A DNA stretch of 56,576 nt from the NCBI GenBank assembly GCA_024228395.1, contig JAAETM010000109.1, forward strand, positions 1-56,576, in the 5' to 3' direction. Below, in pieces: positions 28,984 through 37,255 of the stretch. A model generated the notes under the pieces. That model saw only the letters and a program-made list of their open reading frames with translations. It had not been told where the DNA came from and did no database searches. The DNA comes from a bacterium (GTDB lineage Bacteria > Planctomycetota > UBA1135 > GCA-002686595). The position numbers and the translations under genes are program-made. Positions within the stretch are counted from its first letter, which is position 1. Each line of letters opens with the position of its first letter.

Positions 28984-31900
28984 CTAGTTGTGCCAGCCCA
29001 GGGCAAACGTCGACAGGATCGGCGACTGGCCTGTTTGGGCATTCGACGTAAAGGTGGCTCGCACCTGGAAGAACTTGGATCCATTGATCTGTCCCGCATT
29101 GTCAAACCAGCGACCCGCTCCAAGTATTCCAAGGCCATCCACGTTTGCGGCAGTCGCGTTGTGGTTCACCACCTGGTAGGGAGCGTTGGGGCCAATGATA
29201 AACGTTCCGGATCCCGGGGGAACTTCGGCAAGTTGGCAGAGGGCCACCCGGTCGTAGTGGTCGCCGTAGGCGTCCAACCGGTTTGCCACAGAGGTCATCT
29301 GGAAACCACTTAGTTCGGGATCTGCCACAGCACCGCCAGTGTATGCGTTGGCGATCGCATCAGCACCGCGGTAAGCAAACTGAATGCTGGTACCAACAGG
29401 CTGGTCGGCGTCGGCCGGCTCCACCACCGGGGTGTAGTAGCTAGGAGTGCTGATAGCGGTGCCGGTGGTGTCGGGGGTCGGGAACCACACCGAGAAGGAG
29501 CGGCTCACACGGACGACAAAATCGATACCGCCGATGTAGACGTTGCGGTCGGTTCCAGGCGTCGGGGCACCGGGAGCTGGTTGCGAGGACGGGTTGTAAC
29601 CGCCGCTTGCTGCGACCTCGGCATCGGGCTCCACAAACACGGGGTCACCATCGGTGTTGATTCCACCGGTGCTGAAAGCTCGGAACATAGGGGCTAGACC
29701 AGCGGTGGTTTGGGACTCGGAAACGTCCAAGCGGTTCGCCGTGGTGGCGGCAGTATCAGGGTAGCAGCGGAATTCCATCAGCAAGGGCAAAGCGGCGCTC
29801 TGAATTTGTGAAGGAAAGTAGAAGTTCGTCGCGATGGGGTTTGCCGGGTCACAAGGCTCGTCCTCAAAGAAAGGTACACCACTGAGGGCGTGCCACTGAG
29901 CGAGGTTTGCACCGTAGCCCCCGGGGCCTGCGCGGTCTGTGAGGGAGGTGTCGCGGAAAGTGTAGTAGGACGGATCGACGCCCGGATCCATGTTCATGGG
30001 GAAGGGCATCAAGACGGTCGGGAAGACCGTTTGAATCTTGTCGCCGGGATCCAGGGTGTAACCTTGCTGGCGCAGGTGAACTTCCTTGGGGATGTCGTTG
30101 ATGACGCTCAACCGGTTTTGAGCGAAAGTGCCGGTGACACCAGAATTGGGGAAGGCCGGCATCAGGGGTTGTCCTACAAGCAACTCATCGGGCAGCACGG
30201 ATGCATGGCTGAGGCGCATGTTGAAACCAGCGAAACTATCGAAGGTCACGCCGCCGGTCACCGGGCTCCAGTAGATGCGCTCCACGTCGATGTTGAGCTT
30301 GCCCGTGTCCAGGTTCCACTCGGAGTCGGCGAATGAAGGGTTCGCAATGTCTTGATCCAGCAGGTCCATGTTCAAATCGTAGATTCGCCACAGGAACTGG
30401 GTGAAGGTGCCCATTCGTGAGAGGGGTTCTTCCACGCCACCAGCAAGGGCTGTCATGGCTTGGGTGAAGTCATTGGAGCGTTCCACCACTTGGGTGAAGC
30501 GTGAAACGGGCCGCGGGTGAATTGCGGCCTGATCGGTCAAGTACACATGCTGTCCTGACCACTCCGCAAAGGGATAGGGGTCAGTCGACGGGTCCCACAC
30601 CGGGGCTTCCTCGTCCGTGCCGCTGAACAGGCTGACATGGGTGCCGTTGACCACGGTTTGGTCCTGCTCACTCAGCGTACCCATGATAGCGGGCAGCGGG
30701 TTCAGCAAGAGGTTGCCCGCAAGGTCGGTGGGAGCCAAGTCGCCGCTCGACGTCAAACTTAGAAAGTACGCCTCGCTCTGCGTGAGCGTGTGGTTGAGGG
30801 GAAAGTGGGGAGACACTGAGAAGCGGGTCAGATCGGAGCTGTGCGTGATCTCTGTGACCGCATAGTCGCTGGCGGTCAGTGCCTGCACATCAGGATTCAC
30901 ACGCGTCAAGCGCATGCCGTCGTAGGCGGAGAAATGGATCGGATCCATCGGTTCGTTGAAACGCAAACCCCAAGTAGCCGTATTGGAGATCCTGACAGCG
31001 GGGTTCTCAGGGAATCCGAGCGAGAGGGGGAAAGTCTCGATGAAACAGGTCTCCAGACCCACGTCTGCGGCCGGGTCATATGCGGAGAGAAACTGCACGG
31101 GGCCCGTGCCTTCATTGACCCAGTTGCCCACTCCAACGATCGCGTTACCCGGATCGTCCCACACGGGGGGGTAGGAGAGGACTCTCACGACGACGTCGGC
31201 CACCACCCCAGAGGCGTTGGGGCCACTGGCGGGGTTTTCAATCACTTCGGACCAAACGCCGCCTTGGATTTGAGTCTGGAACAGCACGTCGCCGATGATG
31301 GGGGTCTGCGCGCAACTGAGGGAGGCAAAATGAAGGGCCGGTACCGTGAAGATCTCAGGGATTGCCAAATCTTGCAGGGGAGCCGCGTCCAAGTTAGCTG
31401 CGAGTGAAGCCACAACCTCGGGAGGGCTTTCGTCCTTGAGGAAACCATTGTATTGGTCGCCTGTTGTGGCCGTGCTACCACCCGCTCGGAAGGCTCGGAT
31501 GATGTCCTGCGTCGGGGACGTCGTGTTTACACTACCGTTGGCGAATATTTCCAACGAGTGACCGGTCAGGTTGGCAAGCAGGGTGTGTTGTCCGTAGATC
31601 CCATTGATCATCGTGGGAATGTGTATGTTCACATTGTCATGGTTCTGATCGATGGAGGGCGGCAGGCCTTCGGGCTCGATCGGCAGTGCAGGGGACGCGC
31701 TGAACGACTCGTAGGAGTTGACCGCAAAGTCGATCAATACGCGGGTCGTGTAGTATTCATTCACACCATCGCCATCAAAGTCTTGAATGTCTCCGAACAA
31801 GGGGTCCGGCAGGATTCGGCCAGCGAAGGGCACAACCGCTGGGGTACCCACCAGGACCTTGATGTTCTGGGAGCTGATCAACTCGGGATCCAGGAGATCA

Positions 31901-32409
31901 TCGAAGGTCAGAGCCAAGGTCGCGTTGCGCGGAACCATGGAATAGAAGCCCGTTTGGCCAAACCCATTGTCAAGGACCAGGTCGAGGCCTTCGGTCGCTG
32001 CCTTGAGCAGGATGTCGAAGGATGCAAGACCAGCGGAGTTGGTCACATCGCGCGGGATGAGAAGGTTCTGTTGCCCGGTCACCTTGTCGGTGGACAGGAC
32101 GTAATTGTCCACATCGCTCTGGAGCCCGGCTCGAATCAGGACCTCGTTGGCGACAGGAACCGTCTGGCCTGCGGTATTTTGACCGAACACGTCCACAAGG
32201 CGGCCGAAGGCCACCTGCGATAACCGCAGCTGCGGTGCACGTCCGGTGGCGTTGGGGGCGACAAAGACCGGTGCGAGGCTCCCCACGGTGGGGTTGCGCA
32301 AGATGGTGCCCGGGGCATTGGCAGAGAACTTGGTTGTAGTGGTATCGTTGCAAGCGCCAAAGGCAAGTGCGACCAGCGGTACCAGGCAAAGTGTTAGTTT
32401 AGAACGCAT
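28984..32409 (-). CDS. Giant lipoprotein with Ig-like domains, function unknown
   Basis: An 1141-residue lipoprotein; signal peptide with Cys20 (FGAC) as lipidation site. The mature chain is acidic, rich in Thr, Asn, Pro and Asp, and predicted to be all-beta. One stretch in the middle (ATWGLRFNEPMDPIHF, about residue 490) resembles bacterial Ig-like Big_5/SbsA-N domains, which begin with similar phrases about positions of extrema. A DFDGDGVNEYY calcium-type loop is near residue 217. No enzymatic motif is seen. It is probably a cell-surface or periplasmic structural protein. Upstream on its strand is an AT-rich stretch (32480-32540) that should hold the promoter, but I could not fix the boxes. 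A strong terminator follows. Confidence 0.75.
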   Translation of the reverse strand: MRSKLTLCLVPLVALAFGACNDTTTTKFSANAPGTILRNPTVGSLAPVFVAPNATGRAPQLRLSQVAFGRLVDVFGQNTAGQTVPVANEVLIRAGLQSDVDNYVLSTDKVTGQQNLLIPRDVTNSAGLASFDILLKAATEGLDLVLDNGFGQTGFYSMVPRNATLALTFDDLLDPELISSQNIKVLVGTPAVVPFAGRILPDPLFGDIQDFDGDGVNEYYTTRVLIDFAVNSYESFSASPALPIEPEGLPPSIDQNHDNVNIHIPTMINGIYGQHTLLANLTGHSLEIFANGSVNTTSPTQDIIRAFRAGGSTATTGDQYNGFLKDESPPEVVASLAANLDAAPLQDLAIPEIFTVPALHFASLSCAQTPIIGDVLFQTQIQGGVWSEVIENPASGPNASGVVADVVVRVLSYPPVWDDPGNAIVGVGNWVNEGTGPVQFLSAYDPAADVGLETCFIETFPLSLGFPENPAVRISNTATWGLRFNEPMDPIHFSAYDGMRLTRVNPDVQALTASDYAVTEITHSSDLTRFSVSPHFPLNHTLTQSEAYFLSLTSSGDLAPTDLAGNLLLNPLPAIMGTLSEQDQTVVNGTHVSLFSGTDEEAPVWDPSTDPYPFAEWSGQHVYLTDQAAIHPRPVSRFTQVVERSNDFTQAMTALAGGVEEPLSRMGTFTQFLWRIYDLNMDLLDQDIANPSFADSEWNLDTGKLNIDVERIYWSPVTGGVTFDSFAGFNMRLSHASVLPDELLVGQPLMPAFPNSGVTGTFAQNRLSVINDIPKEVHLRQQGYTLDPGDKIQTVFPTVLMPFPMNMDPGVDPSYYTFRDTSLTDRAGPGGYGANLAQWHALSGVPFFEDEPCDPANPIATNFYFPSQIQSAALPLLMEFRCYPDTAATTANRLDVSESQTTAGLAPMFRAFSTGGINTDGDPVFVEPDAEVAASGGYNPSSQPAPGAPTPGTDRNVYIGGIDFVVRVSRSFSVWFPTPDTTGTAISTPSYYTPVVEPADADQPVGTSIQFAYRGADAIANAYTGGAVADPELSGFQMTSVANRLDAYGDHYDRVALCQLAEVPPGSGTFIIGPNAPYQVVNHNATAANVDGLGILGAGRWFDNAGQINGSKFFQVRATFTSNAQTGQSPILSTFALGWHN

Positions 32410-32922
32410 CGTAAGGGAAAGGGGCGTTTCTCAGGGGACGGGAGTCCCGGGGTCTGGGGAGTAGTCGCAGCAAAGGCCGAGACTCTACTCCATATAGTAG
32501 TGTTCTCTCTTATCGACTACGACACAAGGTTTGCACAATTCACTGGTGAGAGTCCTTCCGAGCCCTGGTACGCCGTTCGAAACCGCACATTTTTGCCCTC
32601 GTCGTTGGCGCCCAATCCCCGATCCACGCCCCCGACTCGACACTCCGACCGGGATGGGGCCGCAGGATCTCCAGGGGACCCGGGGGTAGCGGATCCCAGG
32701 GCGCCTATCTCGCCTATTCCGGGCAGATTCTCTACGGCCGGGGGCGGGCGGGTTGAAGCCTGCTGCCCCGGCGTCAAAACCAGGGTGCTTGGACCCCGGG
32801 CGGGTGAAAGCGCTCAATTTTCCGTTCGCAAAACTGATCAGTGTGACGCCAATTATTTTCGAAGAACGCCCCGACCACCCGCTCGCTCCCCCCCCGAAAT
32901 TGGGTTTCGGGGGGGAATACCA
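32410..32922. other. Non-coding region between two minus-strand genes
   Basis: A 513-bp gap. At 32480-32540 it is AT-rich with a small inverted repeat CTACT-CCATAT-AGTAG, a likely regulatory or promoter area for the lipoprotein gene at 32409. The part 32545-32880 is strongly GC-rich and holds no convincing gene; the open frame starting at 32500 on the plus strand has low-complexity Pro/Arg composition. A terminator hairpin for the aminopeptidase gene is at 32889-32915. Confidence 0.45.
32889..32915 (-). terminator. Terminator hairpin of the M18 aminopeptidase gene
   Basis: A perfect 11-bp stem CCCCCCCGAAA / TTTCGGGGGGG with loop TTGGG, 8 nt beyond the stop codon at 32923. No T-tract follows on the minus strand, so efficiency is uncertain, but the stem is very strong. 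Confidence 0.6.
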
Positions 32923-34224
32923 CTACACGCTTCCCGAAAGAACAGCTTCAAATGCGTCGACCATGGCGGGCGGATCCTGACTTCCGCACATCTCACGGGC
33001 GGAGTGCATGGATAGCTGGGGACCTCCCACGTCCACGGTTGTGACGCCAAGCCCCGAAGCTGTGATGGGACCGATGGTGGATCCGCATGCCAGGTCACTG
33101 CGCATGGTCCATTTCTGATAGGGCACTTCCGCCTTGCGGCAGGCCATCTCGAACCAGGCCACGCTCATACCTTCGGAGGCATACCGCTGGTTGGCATTGA
33201 GTTTGATAACGGGCCCCGCATTGATCAGTACGGAATGCTCGGGGTCGTGTTTTTCCGGGTAGTTCGGGTGCGTGGCATGCGCCATGTCCGAAGAAACGCA
33301 GAAGGATTGAGAGATCGCTTGGTGGAAGTCGCTGCCCTCGCCACCACGGGAAATCACGATGCGCTCGACTACATCCTTCAAAAAGGAACCCTGGGCGCCG
33401 GCGCGGGAAGCGCTTCCAACCTCCTCGTGATCAAAGCAGGTGAGCATCGGAGTCACGGGCAGGTCATCGCCCGGCTCGCACACCCTTTCCAGGGCGCGCA
33501 ATCCTGCCCAAACCGAGCAGAGATTGTCGAGGCGCGGAGCGAAGAAAAATTCATCGCCGGGGCCCGCCACCGTGCTGGGAGTGAGGTCGTGCAACATGGC
33601 GTCCCAATGCATCAGCTTGCCGGGGTTGATCTGCATTTCGTTGGCGAGAAATTCGCGCCATGCGCCAGCCTTTCCAGACCCCATTCCAAAGATCGGAACC
33701 ATTTGAGTTTGTTTGTTCAGCTTCAGGCCATCGGTATGCAGTTCGCGATGCAAGTGGATGGCCAACTGGGGAACGCGCATGATCGGCTTGTCGAGCAGGA
33801 ACATTTTCTCTTCGAGTCCGTTTTTGCCCTCGATCCACACTTTGCCGGAAACGCCGAGATCGCGGTCTAACCATGAGTTTAGAAGCGCTCCGCCGTAAAT
33901 CTCCACGCCCAATTGGTGGATGCCGAAGCGCGCCCGATCGGGTTGGGGTTTGATGCGCAGGTTGGGGCTGTCGGTGTGGGCGCCAATCAGGCGGAAGCCC
34001 GCGCCTTTGGGTAGTTTGCCGGGTGCGATCCAAGCCAAAACACTATCTCCACGCAAGCAGTAGTAACGTCCAGGTTGGTTGTCCCATTGCTCGCTCTCCG
34101 GCCGCGCAGCAAACCCTAGCTTGCTCAAGCGACCTACCACGCCCTGGCAAGCATGCGAGGGGGAGGGGGCGGCGTCGATGAACGCAGCCAGGTCCTTCAT
34201 TTCTTGGGGATAGTGACTCTTCAT
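32923..34224 (-). CDS. apeB: M18 family aspartyl/neutral aminopeptidase
   Basis: Zinc aminopeptidase that removes N-terminal residues from peptides, forming a large cytoplasmic dodecamer in known members. The 433-residue length fits the family. Metal ligands are visible in order: H83 and D85 in GAHTDSP, D233 in PRLDNLCS, E267/E268 in FDHEEVGS, D313 in SSDMAHATHPNY, and H407 in LSMHSAREM. It lies 49 nt downstream of the arginine methyltransferase gene on the same strand and is probably co-transcribed with it. No signal peptide. Confidence 0.93.
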   Translation of the reverse strand: MKSHYPQEMKDLAAFIDAAPSPSHACQGVVGRLSKLGFAARPESEQWDNQPGRYYCLRGDSVLAWIAPGKLPKGAGFRLIGAHTDSPNLRIKPQPDRARFGIHQLGVEIYGGALLNSWLDRDLGVSGKVWIEGKNGLEEKMFLLDKPIMRVPQLAIHLHRELHTDGLKLNKQTQMVPIFGMGSGKAGAWREFLANEMQINPGKLMHWDAMLHDLTPSTVAGPGDEFFFAPRLDNLCSVWAGLRALERVCEPGDDLPVTPMLTCFDHEEVGSASRAGAQGSFLKDVVERIVISRGGEGSDFHQAISQSFCVSSDMAHATHPNYPEKHDPEHSVLINAGPVIKLNANQRYASEGMSVAWFEMACRKAEVPYQKWTMRSDLACGSTIGPITASGLGVTTVDVGGPQLSMHSAREMCGSQDPPAMVDAFEAVLSGSV

Positions 34225-34273
34225 GACAGGTGGATCTTGGTGGGGGGTGGCGGGTCAGTTCGGAAAGGGGCGA

Positions 34274-35290
34274 TCACTCAAAACTCCCGTAGTAGCGATA
34301 GAAAAATGTGCCCAGGTTGTGCTCATCACGGGTGTGCGTACCCTCGAGGAAATATATGGGGAGGCGCGGATCACCATGCTCGCGTCGCACTGCGCGCAGG
34401 GAGATATCGATGCGGTCGCCCTCCCGAACGTAGAGGGTTCGAGTGGGGAAGAAGGATTGGCGCCAGTGGGTGCTGGGAGAGAGCGGGCTGGTCGATAGGC
34501 AGACGTTTTCGGTGAGATGGGTTTCAAACCAGCCTCCCAACCCATGCATGGTTCCATCACGTTCGATGGGGAGGGAAACGGACGAGTCGAACCAGAAGGA
34601 ATCGGAATTGCCATTTTGACAATCGAGGGTGACCAAAGTTTGCCCACTGCCCAAAAGGGACTCGGCCGGGACCCCGGGGGCCGTCAACAACGGGTCATGG
34701 CGTTCGTGATCGGCCAACTCTTGGAAGTCAAAACCATAGACCGGGTTCTCCCAGAAGCCACAACCATGTTCGAAGTTCAAGCGGTCGTCCTCGATGGGGG
34801 CTAGGACGATGTCGACGGCGTGGGGGATCATGATGCCCCCCTTGGCTAGGTGCTTGTCCCGCGCAACCAAAACCGACTCAAACATGCACTCCGCCAGGGC
34901 AAAGTAACCCATCCATTCGGATACCAAAACATCCACCGGCTCGGAGAGTTCCAGGTCTTCCACCTGCCCCTTGTGAAATTCGATGTTCTCATCGATGCTA
35001 TTGGCAAAGGCGATGCGCTCGGCCAAATAGACCATCTCCGAGGCCTCTGCGGCGTGCACCTTGTGTGCGCCAGCCTGGGCCGAAAACATGCTCAAAATGC
35101 CCGTTCCAGCCCCCACATCGAGCACGGTGTGCTCCGGGCTGATCACCTCCCGCAGGGCTTTGCGGTAGGCGTCGGTACGAATGCGGTCCAGTAGCATCAG
35201 GCGATGCACGCCGGGGTCAGCGTAGCTGGTAAAGTAACCTTCGGCGGGGTCTTCGCCCTCGGGCGCTAGCTGGCTGGGAATCTCGGTCAT
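34274..35290 (-). CDS. Protein arginine N-methyltransferase-like protein (type I PRMT fold)
   Basis: A 338-residue protein with the full signature of eukaryotic class I PRMTs. Present are YFTSYAD at 19-25, the SAM motif I VLDVGAGTG (56-64), the acidic residue E82 after it, and the double-E loop SEWMGYFALAEC with E125 and E134. The THW loop is at 274-276, after a beta-barrel region. These enzymes transfer methyl groups to arginine guanidinium nitrogens of proteins. The start at 35290 was chosen because it begins just before the YFxSY helix and has CATGCT 6 nt upstream; an in-frame start at 35395 exists. PRMTs are rare in bacteria. Target proteins are unknown. It precedes the M18 aminopeptidase gene. 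Confidence 0.85.
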   Translation of the reverse strand: MTEIPSQLAPEGEDPAEGYFTSYADPGVHRLMLLDRIRTDAYRKALREVISPEHTVLDVGAGTGILSMFSAQAGAHKVHAAEASEMVYLAERIAFANSIDENIEFHKGQVEDLELSEPVDVLVSEWMGYFALAECMFESVLVARDKHLAKGGIMIPHAVDIVLAPIEDDRLNFEHGCGFWENPVYGFDFQELADHERHDPLLTAPGVPAESLLGSGQTLVTLDCQNGNSDSFWFDSSVSLPIERDGTMHGLGGWFETHLTENVCLSTSPLSPSTHWRQSFFPTRTLYVREGDRIDISLRAVRREHGDPRLPIYFLEGTHTRDEHNLGTFFYRYYGSFE

Positions 35291-35401
35291 GGCCAGAGCA
35301 TGGGCAAATCTTGGCTCCGGCGGGAGGCTTGGCTTGGGAATTCGTGAAATCTGCCAGCGAATCCCAGGCAGCAGGTTCTGGTTTGGGCGACCCAAGATCG
35401 C

Positions 35402-35407
35402 TCTAAT
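35402..35407 (+). promoter_or_regulatory. -10 box of a probable leaderless transcript (HTH-TM protein 1)
   Basis: TCTAAT, 6 nt (GTCCCC) before the ATG at 35414. No Shine-Dalgarno sequence. Confidence 0.4.
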
Positions 35408-35413
35408 GTCCCC

Positions 35414-36736
35414 ATGGACATGCCGGAAAGGGGGGATCCTCGGGCCATCGACCCGGGCACATTGCTGACCGTGCTACAAGCTGCGGATTGGGCGAACGTG
35501 TCTGTATCTACCATTCGTCGACGGATGGATGATGGCGACCTGCTGTTTGAAGTCGCCCGCGAGCGAGGCCGTGACGTTCAACGCATCCGGTGGGTGGATC
35601 TATGTGATCTTTTTGGCCACATATTGGAAGAAACTGCTTGCCAAGATGAAGCCCGCACATCCACTCCAGGGCAGGCGATCCCTGGGGACCAACCCAATCC
35701 CAAGGCTGGCGAGGATCTGAAAGTAGACCCCTTGGAAGTGCCCTATGGGGGAGAGCCGGCCAGGGAGGTGGTTCTGGAGCGGGGATTGCAGCTCAGCATC
35801 CAGACGCTGACCGAGCAGCGCGATGATCTTCGGGAACAGTGTTATGACCTGCGGGTGAGACTTTCCACCGCTGAAAAAGAGCGCCAGGTCTCTGTGGGCG
35901 CATTGCTGCAGGCTCAAAAACACTTCCTAGTCAGTGACCATGCGCCATTGGTCGTGGATCAGGGTCCATTTTGGAAACGCCCACGCACCTGGACCACGCT
36001 CGCCTCCGCCGGGGTCTTGCTGTGGATCATGTCCGGCATGTTTGATCGCCTGCGCTCCGACATTATCGAAGGACAAGAGCAGGCATCCAGGGACTTGGCC
36101 AGGGAAACCCAGGAACGCTTGCAGTTTCAATCCCAGCGAATCGACGGGGAACGGCGGGCCATGCAAGGGCAATTGGCACGCCTGAATGAGCACAACGAGC
36201 AGCAGCGCCTGGCCATCCACGACAAGCTGGAACAGGATCAAGGGGATCGCAAATTGCTCTGGCAGCAGGTGGCGGCGCTTGGGGAGAATCATGCGCAAAC
36301 CCAGCGGATCGTGCAGGATTCACTGGATTCGGGCGATCAGCGCCGGCGCGAGTGGGCCAGTGAGCAGCAAGCCACCTTCACCCAGCATTTCACCCAGTTG
36401 AACTCCGATTCCATGGAGGCCCTGCATTCGGAGCTCGCCTTGGAGCGGGACCTTCAATCCAAACAACAGGAGGCGATCGCGGCTGCTTGGCAGCTGCGGG
36501 AGCAACGCGCTATGAAAGAGAGTGAGCGCCTGGTCCGCACGGTGGGGGACCTGGTCGCACGGGTGGAGATCGCTGAGAACCAAGAAGGGGCGCTGAAAAG
36601 CAAGTTGGAAGAGAGCCAAGCCACCAACTCCGCCTTCAGAAAGAATCTGACCACGGACCTGAAGCGGGGAATCGCGCGTTGGTCGGTGCGTGTGGCCGTG
36701 TGGATCTGCTCCAAGGCCCCTTGGGTCCGCCGTTAG
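35414..36736 (+). CDS. Membrane-anchored HTH and coiled-coil protein
   Basis: A 440-residue protein of unknown function. N-terminal helix-turn-helix of the excisionase/MerR type (TVLQAADWANVSVSTIRRRMDDGDL, abbreviated here: residues 19-43, key VSVSTIRRRM). A first coiled coil lies at about 118-170, one transmembrane helix at about 192-210 (WTTLASAGVLLWIMSGMF), then a long coiled coil at about 211-415 rich in Gln, Glu and Arg, and a short basic tail. If the HTH is cytoplasmic, the long coiled coil would be periplasmic. The next plus-strand gene (37256) has the same overall plan with a different C-terminal domain. Divergent from the PRMT gene. Confidence 0.7.
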   Translation: MDMPERGDPRAIDPGTLLTVLQAADWANVSVSTIRRRMDDGDLLFEVARERGRDVQRIRWVDLCDLFGHILEETACQDEARTSTPGQAIPGDQPNPKAGEDLKVDPLEVPYGGEPAREVVLERGLQLSIQTLTEQRDDLREQCYDLRVRLSTAEKERQVSVGALLQAQKHFLVSDHAPLVVDQGPFWKRPRTWTTLASAGVLLWIMSGMFDRLRSDIIEGQEQASRDLARETQERLQFQSQRIDGERRAMQGQLARLNEHNEQQRLAIHDKLEQDQGDRKLLWQQVAALGENHAQTQRIVQDSLDSGDQRRREWASEQQATFTQHFTQLNSDSMEALHSELALERDLQSKQQEAIAAAWQLREQRAMKESERLVRTVGDLVARVEIAENQEGALKSKLEESQATNSAFRKNLTTDLKRGIARWSVRVAVWICSKAPWVRR

Positions 36737-37255
36737 AAGGCGTGTCGGATGTGAAGGTCGAACCGGGCATTTTTTGGTTTCGAGGCCGATTGTCGTAGCG
36801 TTGAGTTTTTGGCGTCAACCACGAAGAGAAACGGTCCTTCAGCTCCAAACAAGCCATCTGCCCATGATCGGTCAGGTCCACAATTCGAACAAAACGCTGC
36901 GCCAGGGCCGTGCCCAAGCTCCGATCGATGGGGGAAGACTCCAAGTAGTTGACCAAAGATGCCACGGGTCCACCATGCGCGCAGCAATGGGCACTTTTTG
37001 CGGCTACTGCGTGGATCCGAGACCGATCACAAAGAACATCGCCCGGCCGACTTGATTTCCGGGGAGACACCCCGCGATTCTACCCATCCAGGAGTGGTTT
37101 TCAAGTTGGCAAGCTTGGCTGGGGACAAGCGCAGCAACCATCTCTGCGCCGTGCCCCCAATCATGAGGGTCTCTCCCGTGAAACGGGCACCCATTCCGTG
37201 CACAATTATCGGGGCCTACGCGTGCACATCGCAATCCTGTGGTGATAATGACCCC
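36737..37255. other. Non-coding region, possible decayed minus-strand coding sequence
   Basis: A 519-bp gap. On the minus strand two frames read like protein: about 37200-37040 (starting GARFTGETLMIGGTAQRWLL) and about 36975-36800 (with NYLESSPIDRS and FVRIVDLTDHGQMACLEL), but they are in different frames with a stop between them. This looks like the remnant of a frameshifted gene; I cannot name the family. Promoter elements for the gene at 37256 lie at the right end. Confidence 0.35.
37244..37249 (+). promoter_or_regulatory. -10 box of a probable leaderless transcript (HTH-TM protein 2)
   Basis: GATAAT with an upstream TG (TGGTGATAAT), 6 nt (GACCCC) before the ATG at 37256. Confidence 0.5.

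Noticed and set aside
30841..31407. Plus-strand open frame inside the giant lipoprotein gene
   Set aside because: The lipoprotein on the other strand has a signal peptide, continuous 1141 codons and a terminator.
32500..33015. Plus-strand open frame of 171 codons
   Set aside because: Low-complexity Pro/Arg/Ser composition, runs into the aminopeptidase gene from the other strand, and crosses its terminator.
36959..37255. N-terminal 99-codon extension of the second HTH-membrane protein
   Set aside because: Sequence is not protein-like, and the -10 box plus ATG at 37256 mark a better start.
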